NCBI RefSeq assembly: GCF_014898815.1
Contig: NW_026515511.1
Span: forward strand, 1-64,000
DNA from: Panonychus citri
Lineage: Eukaryota; Arthropoda; Arachnida; Trombidiformes; Tetranychidae
Direction: 5' to 3'
DNA length: 64,000 nt
Position numbers and translations under genes: made by a program. The notes below the pieces were generated by a model. It did no database searches, was not told where the DNA came from, and saw nothing but the letters and a program-made list of their open reading frames with translations. Within the stretch, counting starts at the first letter, position 1. Each line of letters begins with the position of its first letter. Positions 47,080-59,741 of this stretch are shown piece after piece.

Positions 47080-50000
47080 AGAAAAAGTATTAGAACTCGA
47101 AAATGATCATTAGTTGGAGAAAACTTTTTTTCGTTACTTTTTCTGATCTAGAAATTTGTTCATCTATTAAGCTTTTCCTTACCCAAAGGCAGATTGTTTT
47201 TTTTCCTCAGCATCTTGAGAGTAAAAAGAGGAAGAGGAAGTGAGAAGGTGAAACTGTATTAAGGTGAAAAAATATCGGTTTAGTAATAATATGATCATCG
47301 TTGTAAAGGATAACCCATTAATTTAATTCGGTTCTCTTTTTCTCTTGCTATTCAACGGAAATTGTTATTTCATGTTAACAGAATTTCATCTGGAAAACTG
47401 AAACTTTATTGTTATTTTTTTCACCAACAATCAACAAATTGTTTCGATATTATCAACTGATTAGTTTTCCATTTCCTTCAATTCTCATGGGTCGTAAAAA
47501 CTTTTCAAACTATCAATTGAATTAGTTTAATAATTTTTTTTTTCAGTAAAAATCCATTAATTTCATTCAATTATAAACCAATTGAGCGAAATTAAAATTT
47601 CAAAAGTAAACAATTAACACTTAATATTGAATAAATTGTATCATTAATTTCAATTATGATTATACAATTTGAAATAAAGATCTGACACTTTCCAATTTAA
47701 CCAAACTCCATTTCTGCTTTGCTAATTAAGTTAATTGCAATACGGTTTATACAGAAATTAACATGTCTGGTGAGTAAAATTATTTCATCACCAAATACAA
47801 TTAATTTCAGATTAACTACATATATTAATATACGTCAAGAAAATTAATTCATTCATAATATTTAGAATAGGAAATAAGTTCAGATTTATGGAAATGTTAA
47901 TGCTTTAAATACAATTGTCAAGGATTTTATGAAGCTTGAGGAAGCAAAAAATGAGATGCAAAAAGTTTATCAAATTATCTTTGCTTCTTACTGAAAGAAA
48001 TTCAGTCAGAACTTTTTTTCTCCTACAATGAGTATATCAGAATCATATTATATCCAGGAAGTTAAACTTTAGTCCAAGAGGAAGAAAAATAAACAAAAAA
48101 TGTAAGATAAATCGCTTTATTTGCACAGAGAATCAAAAGTTTTTACAATATTACATGATGAGAATAGTTATTTCCTCTTTGCTGAATTTTCAGTTCCTCC
48201 AATGAGATTATCATGATTATATCGGACTCATTATGCCAGAATGTACTTGAAGAAACTTGTATATACATCATTTAGATGATCATGTTGAAAACATTTCATA
48301 AACATTGGGTCAAAGTGGGTTAGGTGATGATGAGGATGAAAACATTGACCAATATTTGATTAAATTACTTGCCATGAAAACCGGAAGAAACTTTCATGTC
48401 TTAATCAACTTTAGTGTTAGCATGTGGATTCAGTTGAAAAGATTATTATTATAATATTGATCATATTTTTAATCATCCTCATCACTCAAAATTAGATTGA
48501 TAAGTTAAAGACAAGTAGGTAAGTATTGACCATCCAAAAAGTAAAGATGACCACTAGTACAGAGGCTAAACTGTCCAGTTGACCCAAGATAGTAGTAAGA
48601 AGATGTGGGAATTCAGTGTCTCTCTCAGTAGTTGATTAATCAAGGGAGATAGAGAAAGATAGATGATGATCAATATTATAATAAATATATACAGGAATAT
48701 CTCTAATATTTTGATGGTCACTAAGTCCAAGGGAGTGACCAGTCTATTTACTAGAATGGTCAAAATTGTCTAAGTAACAATAAGGAGGCAAAAACTGGAT
48801 CACTATTCAATTCATACAGAGTGTATTGATTATACTGTTGATCATCATTATCCACATCATCATCATTATAATCTCAATCGACTATTGTTATTATTGTTTT
48901 TACTTCTTGTTGAGTAACTTAATATAATCATCATGAGGAGATGATGACGATAATAATAATGAATCTAATATTAGGTTATCATGGAACAGGAAAAAAAACA
49001 TTGATTATTTCAGTCAATATGGTTTTGACTTTTGTCTTGTTGTTTACATTCTCATTGATAATCAGTAAATGGTCACAATTATTTTTATGGTCAGTTAATT
49101 TCACCATCAAAACGAGTGCTGAGTCAAATAATTAAAAGGAGAAAATGATGACCATTGGGATAAAGTTCTGGAAAAGTTTTGACCACTGAGAGTTTGACCC
49201 TGAACTTTTCTGTTTCATTATTAATGTTAGTTACAATTTTTTCTAATTGTCTTACGGAAAGAGTTTATTTTCATTTAATAATTAAATAAATTCTACAATG
49301 ATTCCAGAATGAATATCATGTTACGTTTAAAAAAATATCTCTACGATCATAACAAACTTATGGATCAATATTGACCTTTTTTCGCTTCGTTAGATTTTTT
49401 TTATATTAATTTAACTGAATTAGAGCCTTTTTTGCACAATATAGTATTAATAGTTGAATTCATTAAATAGAGTAAATAATGACAATAAAGATGACGATTT
49501 AGATATCAAATGATCATTTGATGCTCATGAAAATCAATTGAAATTCTAGAAGATGAAGTTTCTACTTAGTCTCTCGGTTGTCAAACAGAGATATTCAGAT
49601 AACTATACTCAATGTGTTCAATTTGAATTTGTAATTTTAGACAAAATTGTAACTTTTTATCATGTTTTCCCATTTAAATTGCTTCAGAATTTGATCCCAT
49701 GCATCCCTATTGAAAAGCGATAGATGTACAAACAAAACATCAAAGATAATAGTTCATGTATGTTACATGAACTTTAACTTGGAATTGGAATTGGATTTTG
49801 ATGCATCAGGTTATCATCATGTTCCATTGACCGTAAACATAAAAATAATATTGCTCTTTCATCATTCAATAGAAATTCTAACTACCATTCAAATAAAATA
49901 TCATGATGCGATCTGAATATTATCCATCGTTGGTAATACAGCAATGAGACAATTTGATTGTTATTTTAACTTTTGCACTTGGAATCAAATTACATACGTT

Positions 50001-53000
50001 GACAGGCAAGTTATAAACTGAACTGGATCAAATCCCATGTCTGATCATCTTCCATGGTTAAAATCACGATTCATATTTCAAGAAAAACTTTGATTCAATA
50101 TTCAGATAAAAAGATAGTAAATCAAATTGGAATAAGAAATTCAAATGAGAAAAAAGTTTCATCTTTTTTTAGCTCATGAAATCTTGGCTCATCAATTTAA
50201 CTCCTTTTGAAACTTGTAATTTATAAATCAATCAATCACCTCATCATAATGTTGAAACTGTAATCACAGTCAATATTTAGTGTCATTGATTGTCACCTAT
50301 CAATTTAATAACCAATTTACCTGGAAGGCTTTTTCTATCACTGAAACTCAATCATCGAATTGCTGAAATAACTCATGACAAAGTCTCGTGGTGATTGAGT
50401 ATCAAGGTAACAGGGATAATGTGTCCTGAATGAAAACGCAAATTAAGGCCAAATTTTCCGTCGGAAGTGCGTTTTACGCGAACGGTGAAAGTTCAAACGA
50501 AGAAATAATTTCATATTCAGTGTTTTCTTTTGGATCAGCAATCGTACTTTGTATGGAGGCCATTTCTCTAGCAAAACGGATCATCAACTGTAAGATTAAT
50601 CGTTTTAACTTGAGTTGTACTACTGTTGATTGTTTATAATTAAATGGTAGTAATTAGTATCATGGAAATGTTTCATTCTGTTTGCATTTCTTTGATTGTT
50701 AACTTTTAGTTTTCTACGATGAATTTTAATGAGATTTTGATACTCAATTGTTTGAATTAATTTATTTACATTTAGTATCACAATTATTTTTATCAACATG
50801 ACTGATGAATGAATCCAAGCCTAACAATTAAATACTAATTGTTATTTTAATTGTAACTGAGACAACTAAAAGTGGAAAATTCTTTGAATTGTCTTGTATA
50901 ATGATTACTTTTAATTCAGTTCTTCATTCATTTTCATTACGTTCAAAAACGTTACGATTTGTTGATTTCATTCGTTAATCATGTCGATTATCTTCAATTT
51001 AGATGATCAATGGCTGATTATCATGTAATCATCAAGGTGAATAATGATGAAAAAGGTATTTCTTCATGAGAAGAATAATTTATTTGCAAATTCTTTCTCG
51101 AATTAACTTTAGAAACATTTACTTTTCAAAGTGTTTCTGTTTCCATAGGTGTAAACAAATTTAACTCAGTTAAATTGTCTATTTGTTTAGCTTAACTGTT
51201 GTAAATCGTAAAGTATTATTCAGATAATAATAAATTTCAATCAAATTTAGAATCTGGACAATCAGTAAATTGCAATCAATAATTTAGATGCGACCTCTTT
51301 ATCCCTCAATTTAAATTGAAAAATATTGCTTATTTTCACTGGTCATTCATATAAAACATTCATGATTCCCTTTGCTGTTAAGTAAATTACTCGCTCAGAC
51401 AATCAGATAATCATGATGCATGATTTTGATCATTTCATTGATCAAGAGGTAACAGAACTGAGAGAAATCAGATATCTGAATAATGCCCATGTAAAGTTCT
51501 GAGTTCAGCTCTTGACAAACTAAAAATGTCACATCAATTGTGCTCATACAAGTACTAATCTGTCAAATTGACAATTATACACTCGATATTGTCAAGATAA
51601 CTCTGACAATTAAAACAAATTGTTTAACTAGAATTAAATTTAACCAACTAGTTAAAAAAGCTTCTTTTCTCGATCTCTAATATCATTTACAATTCCGAGT
51701 TTCCAACTAATAATAATAACCTAATAATATGTACTAATGCTGAATCAAGAATTGTCTCTAAATTAGAACAGATAAAATTAATATTAATCGATGGCTACTT
51801 TTCTACGTTGATTCGAGTTTTCGTTACAATTAAATAATTTATTTCGGTAGATTGTTAATCGTCTTTCGAGTTAGAAACAAACTTTATACAACCTCAACAG
51901 TCTCGAACTTTTTTTCCTACAGCTCTTCAATTCTGAACTTCTCACTTATTAAGTATTCGACTTTTTTTTGGATAAAATGGTTCACGATTCATGAAGACAA
52001 ACGATTAAATGAAATACAATCATTTTCTGTAATTTTAATCAATCATGCAATCAAATTTGTCTGACAATTTATTCTGAATTTGTGCTAAGTTGATCAGGTA
52101 TGCAAATTGTTTTCTCGTTGGTGTCAATCAAATGTGATTTTTTTCAATCTCGATTTTAATAATCAATTAGTATGACAATAGACTAAAAATTAGAGTACAT
52201 ATTAGACTCACTAGACTATCATTAATTCAGCCAGTTAATCATTTGAAAAAAGTATTTTCTGCGAGATGATTAAGCAAACAATTTATATGAATAGCTGAGT
52301 CTCTTTATTCATTTCTCATATTAAACCCTCAGGCAATATTCAGATTTACATGTTATCACTTTACACTAATGTATAATCACCATAATAATCATCAGTGAAT
52401 ATGGACTGAAATGAAAATGCCGAGAAATAATCAGTTTCCATTGGAAATCAGTTTCCACCATAGTTACCTTGATTCACTTTCATTGTATTAAATATCATTA
52501 TCTTATCAAATATTATATATCATCAACTGAGTAAGTTATTCAATTCAGTAAATTTGCAGACATCATCATGATTTTCAGTAGCAATTCATGTAACTCCATT
52601 ACTGTATTAGAATATTAAAAGTTAACTTCAACTCTACATTCCCATGAAATAAATCATTACATTCAGATATTATTATCATGTTAACCATCATCATGATTAT
52701 TATTATGTCGGAATGTATATCAATCCATTTAATGATGTTCTCAAAATTGAATTGGATTAACTTAATGGTCGATTCATTCATGGTTATGATTATATATATA
52801 TTTAAGTGGGGATGAGAATTGAACAGAATGTTCCTTGTAAATCCTGAATTTCCTAATGAACTTTACCAGAATAGTTTTTCAATCTTTCCACTTGAATAGA
52901 AACTCATTATTTATATTTGAAACAACTCTCACCACCTACAGGGAGTTGAATTTATATGAATATTTTCATGATTAAAATGTTGTTTATCATTTTTATACCT

Positions 53001-53480
53001 CATGATTATCCTTTTTTTTCAGTAGGTAAAACATTTTAAACCAATTAAATACAAACATTAACATGGTTAAACTGACAGAGATAAAAATAGTTAATCATTC
53101 CCAGTGGGTGACGATTCATAATCAAACAGTAATATCGTTTGCATGATTATTATCACCATGAAATCCATACACAGATAATAAAAGCCATTAGATAAAAATT
53201 AAAGACACCAATTGATTGTGATATTACTAAATCATTTGACAGAATTGAATATCCATCATGATCAATTGGTGATCTATGGATGATGGTGATTAGTTTAATC
53301 CGAGGGATCAACTATTAATATTATCTGAAAGGTTGAATAAAAGTATCAGATTAAAAATCTCATTGAGATTTTCCATCAATTGCAACAATTTAAAGCTCGT
53401 TAACGATCAATTATCAATCAATCAATGAGATAATCTTAATGATAATCAGAAAACAACATTCGGTAAGATTGGAATGAAAC
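47080..53480. other. Gene-poor AT-rich region
   Basis: No confident gene. Short open frames are scattered; only the minus-strand segment at 50474-50587 looks like an exon. Confidence 0.5.
50474..50587 (-). CDS. Orphan terminal-exon-like segment, unrecognised
   Basis: The acceptor ATCTTACAG at 50588-50596 is followed in phase 0 by 37 codons and a TAA: LMIRFAREMASIQSTIADPK, then ENTEYEIISSFELSPFA. Composition is protein-like and locally GC-richer than the flanks. No upstream exon was identified by eye in the next 3 kb. Could be the last exon of a gene whose other exons are small, or a relic. Confidence 0.28.
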   Translation of the reverse strand: MMIRFAREMASIQSTIADPKENTEYEIISSFELSPFA

Positions 53481-53484
53481 AGTT

Positions 53485-54035
53485 AATGACATTTGATTAT
53501 TTCTTTTTCTTGTCACAACCCATTTATATCTTTTTTTAAACTTTAATCTTAATCTTAATCTTAATCTTTTATATGGTCACTATTCCCTCATAATTATTGC
53601 TTTCGGCTATTTAGATTATCTCATGTACTTCCTACTCTTTATTCAGTTAATTGGTTTTGACTCTGATAGAAATGTCACCAATCTGATTTACTTAGAAAAA
53701 GATGAGATTAACAGAAAAGATTGTGTTTGATCAATAAGATAGTAGCTGATAATCATCATGATCATTTGAATCGTTTCATTGAGCTACTACATGGATAATT
53801 TATCAGAAAAGAATAAAAAACCGGAAAAGTAAAGAATCATCAACGTTTACATTTGATAATATTAATAGAAACTCAGATATTACATTGGATTAAATGAAAA
53901 AGAATTTGAAAAAAAAAGAAATACAAGATGATTTTCTTGTTATTCTCATGAATAAATAAATTGCTCTTTTAATGAACATTGAGATTTCTTTGTATAAGTT
54001 TATGGTCAAGGTGAAGGTCAAGTCTTTATTCATCT

Positions 54036-54083
<48 letters not shown>

Positions 54084-54245
54084 ACCTTATCATCATCTTC
54101 TTAATCCACACTCAGTCCAACCCCCTCCCGATCTCTGGATCAATCAAGTACCAGGTATGAAGAGACCGGTCTTGGCCCGTCTTCTTATTGACCTTAACTG
54201 CCCAGAGGTTTTAAAGAAACCAAATACCTCAATGATTACATGTGG
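53485..54245 (+). repeat. Left arm of large inverted repeat around the 410-aa secreted gene
   Basis: Read on the plus strand, this matches the reverse complement of about 56475-57235 in the same order, with indels. Matching blocks include aatgacatttgatta, ggctatttagattatctcatg, gaaatgtcaccaatct, attttcttgtta with atgaataaat, and a strongly conserved block at about 54095-54235. By eye the core is near 90% identical and the rest lower. The arm contains a (CT)n run at 54040-54080. Confidence 0.85.
54040..54080. repeat. (CT)n microsatellite inside the left inverted-repeat arm
   Basis: A perfect TC dinucleotide run of about 40 bases. The right arm has only a short, broken equivalent near 56636-56660. 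Confidence 0.9.
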
Positions 54246-54747
54246 TCAATAATTTTCATTCCCAATGGTTGAGCTTCAGTAAATTTTAATAGTCAATTTA
54301 ATCACCATTGTGTGATTAGAGTAAATTTATCTCATTTTCATGGGTAATTAGCTGATTGCTATGAATTGGAAACACAATAGTTAACCAAGAACTGAATAAC
54401 CAAAGTTTCACTTAAAACTGAATTTCTCATGCACCACAAATGAAAATGATACACTTTTTGAATTAATAACACAAATTAACCAACAATTATCAGTTAATTG
54501 TCATTCAATTAAGTTTGCGTATGAATTGGTAAAAAAAATTAACTACAGAGATCATCTTGATATTGTTATGTTGTTAAACATGTTGGTTTTTATTGAAATT
54601 GAATTGATAATGAAAGTGAGTTGAGTTGATTAGGTGAAAATTGTAATAATTTAATCAAACGATGACCCGTTATTATACATCCTGTGCAAGTAAATTATTA
54701 CCTGAGGTGGGTTAAGGTGGGTTAAGGTGGGTGATTGTGATGATTGA

Positions 54748-56333
54748 TTAACCACTGAACGGTCTGGCAGTGGTTGATGAAACCAAAGTTGATCTCATTC
54801 GGTTCATGAGGTTGGTAATGTCGGTTGTGATTCGGTTAACTCGAACTCTGTGAATTTTGAAAGGAAACAAAGTTTTATTAGTTTGTTGTTGACTTAAATT
54901 GTTGATCACAATCAATCAGTTTATTTACCTTAAACTTTCAAAGAAAGCGTTGCTTGGATAGCCAGCAGTTCCTGAGCCATCGTCAGCGGGTGGGGCAGAA
55001 GCTGAAGATGCAACAGCTTGAAGGGCTCGAAGTCGATTCTGAAGACGTTGTAAATTGTTTTGTACTCCTCGTAAATAGGATCTCATTGATCGCATCATAG
55101 CGGCGGTCATGTATCGTCGATTGGCCATCAAATCTTCAATTGATTGCTATTGATTAGATTAGAGGTGGAAAATGGTTAGAAATGAGGAGAAAAGTGATTT
55201 AAATGGTCAAGACTTACATCAAGATTGTGAATGGTCATTTCGATTTGATCAACCATACCAGCAATTTGCTCATTTTGACGGGCATCAGTTGAACTGGGCT
55301 CAATAGCGGGCTCTTCTGAACCAGCTCCATAAGAAAGTGGACTCAAAGTGGATGCAGCATCATCTTTCAAGTCAGTATTGAGATAACCTTTTATCTGTTG
55401 TTCAAGGTCAACAAGTAATTTGGTTGCCTGGTTGATTGGCTCAGCAAGATAAGCTGAAATATCTGAGCTGGAGGATGAAGCAGAGGCAGCAGTTGCTTCA
55501 GGCTTAACCTCATCAGCTTTGACAGGAACAACCTTGATGGTTGGTGCAGCGAGAGCAACAGCTACAGGAACAGAATCAGCAACTGGAGCCACTTGGGGTG
55601 AATTCTTGGCAACTGAATCCTCTGAAACTCCTGCTGAGTATTGAGATGGAGCTTCAGTTTGAACTTCAGCAACTGATGGCGATGCAACTGGAACCTCAGC
55701 AACTTTTTCTGAACTTTCCACTTTCTGAACTTTTTGTACAGTTGAAGATTTACCTTCATCTGATTTACCTTTTTTTACTTTCTTTTCGGGAACTGAATCA
55801 GAGATAATTGTTGACACAGTGGCGAGTTTGTCAACTGAAATTTCATCCTGATTAGAGACCACTGGTGATTTTGATTTATCAGCCACTGGCGAGATCTCAT
55901 CTAAGCCAACTGATGAAACTGGAGCAGCAACTAAATCATTGACAACCGAATTACCTTCAACTCCATCAACTGATGGAACGACAGTTTCTGATTTAGATCC
56001 ATAGAAAAGGATTGATTCAGTTGATCCACTTGATTTTGATTCAACTGATTCAACAACAGGTCCAGCAACAGGTAAACCATTACCTTAATTGTAATAAGAG
56101 AGAAAAAAATTAATCGAATAACCAAAAAAAAACAGTCACCAATTAATTGTAGAAAATTATGTTCAATTAAATATTCCATGTTAATTTCAATTCTAATAAA
56201 AGTTGAATCAGTAATCAAGTGACTTATCAATCAACTTGATTCCAGGATTAGATGAAATTATTAATGAATGAATAAAAATCTTACCGATTACAAAAAGAGA
56301 AACAATAAAGATTGAGATGATTAATCCTTTCAT
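54748..56333 (-). CDS. Secreted protein of 410 aa, unrecognised family
   Basis: Four exons: 56285-56333, 55218-56083, 54929-55146 and 54748-54847, with donors GTAAGA, GTAAGT and GTAAAT and acceptors AAG, ATAG and ACAG. All phases agree and the total is 411 codons with stop. Residues 1-16 are a signal peptide (MKGLIISIFIVSLFVI). The middle is Ser/Val/Ala/Lys/Glu-rich and probably disordered. From about residue 235 it becomes helical: YLAEPINQATKLLVDLEQQI, a QIEMTIHNLDQSIEDLM segment, then Arg-rich RYMTAAMMRSMRSYLRGVQ and NLQRLQNRLRALQAV, and a final RVNRITTDITNLMNRM helix, which suggests coiled-coil association. No domain recognised. The gene sits between the two arms of a large inverted repeat, and its upstream region lies in the right arm. 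Confidence 0.78.
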
Positions 56334-56474
56334 TTTGATTGAGTTAATTATTGTAACAACACTTTCGCTGATCACAATTGGAAAAAAAATGTTCCCGTTT
56401 CAATTGAGCACAATTAAAGTTTTTCAAGTTAACTGATCCCAGAGTGAAGTTTAAATGTAAATGACTTTCACTGG

Positions 56475-57235
56475 AGTATTTGGTTTCTTTATAACCTGTG
56501 GTGGGCAGTTAAGGTCAATAAGAAGACGGGCCAAGACCGGTCTCTTCTTACCTGGTACTTGGTGGATCCACAGATCGGGAGGGTTGGACTGAGTGTGGAT
56601 TAAGAAGATGATGATGAGATAATAGAAAGAAGAGAGAAAGGGAGGTAAAGAGAGAGAGATGATTAAAGATCAGAGATGAAGATGAAGATGGAGAATTAGA
56701 AAAATACTTACCTTTACTTTCCCCTTGATTCTTGCAAAGAAAATCAATAATCCGGTTGTTTGAGATCATTGGAATGGCCACAAAAGGGCAATACATTTAT
56801 TCATAAGATTAACAAGAAAAACATCATTTATTATCTTCCTTTTTTATTTCTTTTCGGAACTTTTATCAATCTTCATCTTCATATTTCATTTGATTCTTTT
56901 TGATTTTTCCGGGTTCCATTATCATCTTTTTCTAATAAAATTATTCCAATTCTAATGATTGATTCAAATAATCATCAAGATAAATTCTCGGTGAGTCTCT
57001 TGTTCATTTAATTAACAGATCTGTTAATCTAAACTTTTTCTAAAGATTGGTGACATTTCTATCAAAGTCAAAGCAATTAATATGAAGGAAAGTAGGAAGA
57101 GAATAGGAAGTACATGAGATAATCTAAATAGCCGAGAGCAATAATCATAGTAGAATGGTGACCATGTGAAAGATGAAGATGAAGATTAAAATGGAAAAAA
57201 TAAAAAAGTAAAAAAGCTAATCAAATGTCATTGAT
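56475..57235 (-). repeat. Right arm of large inverted repeat; upstream region of the 410-aa secreted gene
   Basis: Reverse complement of the left arm 53485-54245. The arms face each other across about 2.2 kb that contains just the secreted-protein gene. On the minus strand this arm is immediately 5' of that gene's ATG (56333), so it probably carries its promoter. Outer limits are approximate because similarity fades gradually. Confidence 0.85.
56496..56592 (-). promoter_or_regulatory. Candidate start site, short non-coding exon and 56-nt intron
   Basis: On the minus strand an arthropod initiator-like TCAGT (56588-56592) is followed by CCAACCCTCCCGATC, ending in a strong donor ACCAG|GTAAG at 56552/56551. 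A matching acceptor CCACCACAG lies 56 bases on, at 56496. Inside the intron TAAGAAGA and TCTTCTTA can pair around the palindrome AGACCGGTCT. The same block is conserved in the left arm, but there the acceptor reads CCCAGAG and the donor GTATGA. The function is inferred. Confidence 0.4.
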
Positions 57236-57737
57236 ATTTAGCGTAATCACAAAGCTTTTAATCCAACCTTTTATCTCTCAATTTGAATTATTTTCTTTTC
57301 TCAACCCTTTTAATGTCTGAAGAGGTAAAGGGCAATGGCTTCCAATTTTATTCGATTACTGAACTTCTTTTTTCTTATATCTTTTTGATTGTGCGTTTCA
57401 CTTTAATGAGCGGGTTGAGAGATTAAGTTGTACCGGAGTCTCAATACAAGTGGAGTTTCTCGCGCTTTTTCACTAATTTACTTCTTTTATGACACTTGTA
57501 TTTCTAACTCTTATTAGCTTATTAACTGACATTTTTTTTATACTCTCATTACTGAATTATGTCGATAAATAGCTTTACAAAAGGTCTTTTGACTTTAATC
57601 TTTGTTACCAGAGTTTTTTTTTGCTCATTTGAAAAAGTTAAAGAAGTTCTAATCCACGAGTATTAAATTGATATCTCTGTGGAAAAGTTGACCTTGACCG
57701 CATGACTTGAGATCTGAAGGAATTTAATAAGATCCTA

Positions 57738-59469
57738 TCAATATGGTCCAGGACGTCTATCATGACCTCTGCGCATAGGTCCACCTCGCCCTCTCATTGG
57801 TGGACCACCACCTCCTCTACCCCCCCTTGGACCATCACCGCCACCACGACCTCGACCACTGCCCATATCACCGTCTCTAGGGCCAAAACCTCCTCGGCTA
57901 CCTCCCATTCCTCCACGGCCCATTCCACGGCCACCACCTCGATCACCGGAGCCACCGCGACCTCCGCGCATACCTCCTCCATTACGTCTCATACCATCTC
58001 CTGCCATCTGTATTAATGGAAAAATTTTCATTTATTTTGGCGCCTTTAAAGGGTAAAATCAAGTTAAAAGCTAAACACATAAAATAGAATTCTGTGAAAA
58101 ACAGAACGCAAATTTATCGCTTTTGAAACTATGCTCACTTGTCAAAAGATTTTGTAACAAAAAAAAACTCTAGTCGATTGGTACTCAATGGAAAATTCAA
58201 AATAAAAGAAAAAGTTACCTCTGAATGCAGTGAACCTCCATCTGAACCGCCCGGAGCTCCTCCAGGTTTTGGTGCTTGACATCGATTACATTCTGTCCTC
58301 CATGCGAAATTATTGTTCCCACAACTTGGATTAGGACAATTCCAGTCTCCATCTCTACCACCACCTCCAGATCGACCACCAGGTCCTTGAATAGATGATA
58401 AGAAATAAAAGAGAAACATATGAGTATCATGGTAAAGTAATCTCAGTAAATTAAAAAAACTAACCTCCGGGTCCACCTCCACCTCCGCGCCCAAATCCTC
58501 CACCCATGGGTCCACCTCGACCTCGACCTCCTCCACTGCCTCCTCCTCTACTTCCACCACGAACAAATCCACCTGGTGGTACTTTTCTTTGAGCCATTTC
58601 TACTTTAATTGTATTTCCCCACAGTTCTTTACCATTAAACCATGATATCGAGGAATTGGCAGTTGGAGGATCATCATAAGTTACAGTGGCTTCTCCTTTG
58701 CTTTGACCAGAGTCTTTATCTCTATAGATCCAAATTTTATCTCTACCAGTTTTTTTATCTTTCTGTAATATAAGAAAACAAAAATTAACATTGATTCAAA
58801 TTGTATAAGATGAAGAAAATTACTTACTTTTATTAAACCAATGGAGCCAAAATATTCGGCAATATCAGTCTCAGTGGCTGTTTTTGGTAATCCCGAAACA
58901 AATACAGTGTCATGCATGTATTCAGCTAAAAAGAAAAAAGTGACAATGAGTTTAAACAAATCAAGTGACAAAAATACAAAATAAAACAAAAAATACAAAC
59001 CTCCATGAGCTGAGTGTGAAGGTGGTCCCTGTGACTGATATCCACCGCCATAACCTCCTTGGGATGCATGTGAAGGTGGTCCTGGTGGTCCTTGTGATTG
59101 ATATCCACCACCACCGCCACCACCATACCCTCCTTGAGCTCCATGTGAAGGTGGCCCGGGTGGTCCTTGAGATGAGTACCCACCTCCTCCTCCTCCACCA
59201 CCACCACCACTACCATAACCGCCAGCAGTTGAATGTGAAGGTGGTCCAGGTGGACCTGGTGGACCCTGAGATTGATAACCACCGCCACCACCACTACCAT
59301 AACCTCCTCCACCTCCATAGCCTCCACCACTAGGAGGATAACTAGAAGATGCATATCCACTAGAATTGTACCCGCCTGGAGCTGAATTAGATCCATATCC
59401 CCCTGCCATATAGCCTCCGCCATGAGAACTGCCAGAAGCACCATAGCCACTACTTTCATATGTGTCCAT
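57738..59469 (-). CDS. caz: FET-family RNA-binding protein (FUS/EWS/TAF15; cabeza homologue)
   Basis: Five exons in phase: 59001-59469, 58828-58925, 58465-58762, 58219-58385 and 57738-58007, giving about 433 aa. Domains in order: an N-terminal Gly/Ser/Tyr/Gln-rich prion-like domain (residues 1-156, YGSGGGGGYQSQGPPGPP-type repeats); an RNA-recognition motif (about 160-245, DTVFVSGLPKTATETDIAEYF, then KGEATVTYDDP and GNTIKVEMAQR); RGG boxes; a RanBP2-type zinc finger (WNCPNPSCGNNNFAWRTECNRC); a second RGG box; and a C-terminal DRRPGPY that fits a PY nuclear-import signal. The family acts in transcription, splicing and RNA granules. ATG 59469 was chosen for its good context (AACATGG); an in-frame ATG ten codons upstream is possible. 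Donors at exons 1 and 3 (GTTTGT, GTTAGT) are weak. Confidence 0.93.
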
Positions 59470-59655
59470 GTTTATTTTGTTTGAATAGACTTTCAAACAA
59501 CTTTAAAAAAGAAAATCACAATTTAAATTTAGACAATAAGTTAATTAAATTTATTAATAATAAACCCAAAAAATAAATATTCCACAGAAACAAAAGAAAA
59601 GGATGAAAAGAGAGCAACTCGAAGGGAGAATGTGTGATACATACAATTGGCACGC

Positions 59656-59741
59656 GAGTCGCCACCTCTGTTTCTCTTTCTTTTGTTCGATTACAAGTGA
59701 AAAGAGAGATTCAAGAGATGAGAAAACAGAGGTGGCGACTC
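59656..59741. other. Hairpin-forming inverted repeat, 18-bp perfect stem
   Basis: gagtcgccacctctgttt (59656-59673) is the exact reverse complement of 59724-59741. Three further pairs form inward with one bulged A, leaving a loop of about 43 bases. It lies between the caz ATG (59469) and the nanos stop (60107), so it could sit in the nanos 3' UTR, the caz 5' region or a separate small-RNA precursor. The stem is GC-richer than its surroundings. Confidence 0.6.

Noticed and set aside
47880..47993. Plus-strand 36-codon stretch after a TTCAG (IYGNVNALNTIVKDFMKLEE)
   Set aside because: No upstream exon joins it in phase; the nearby ATGTCTG|GTGAGT is in the wrong phase. The length is within chance for this composition.
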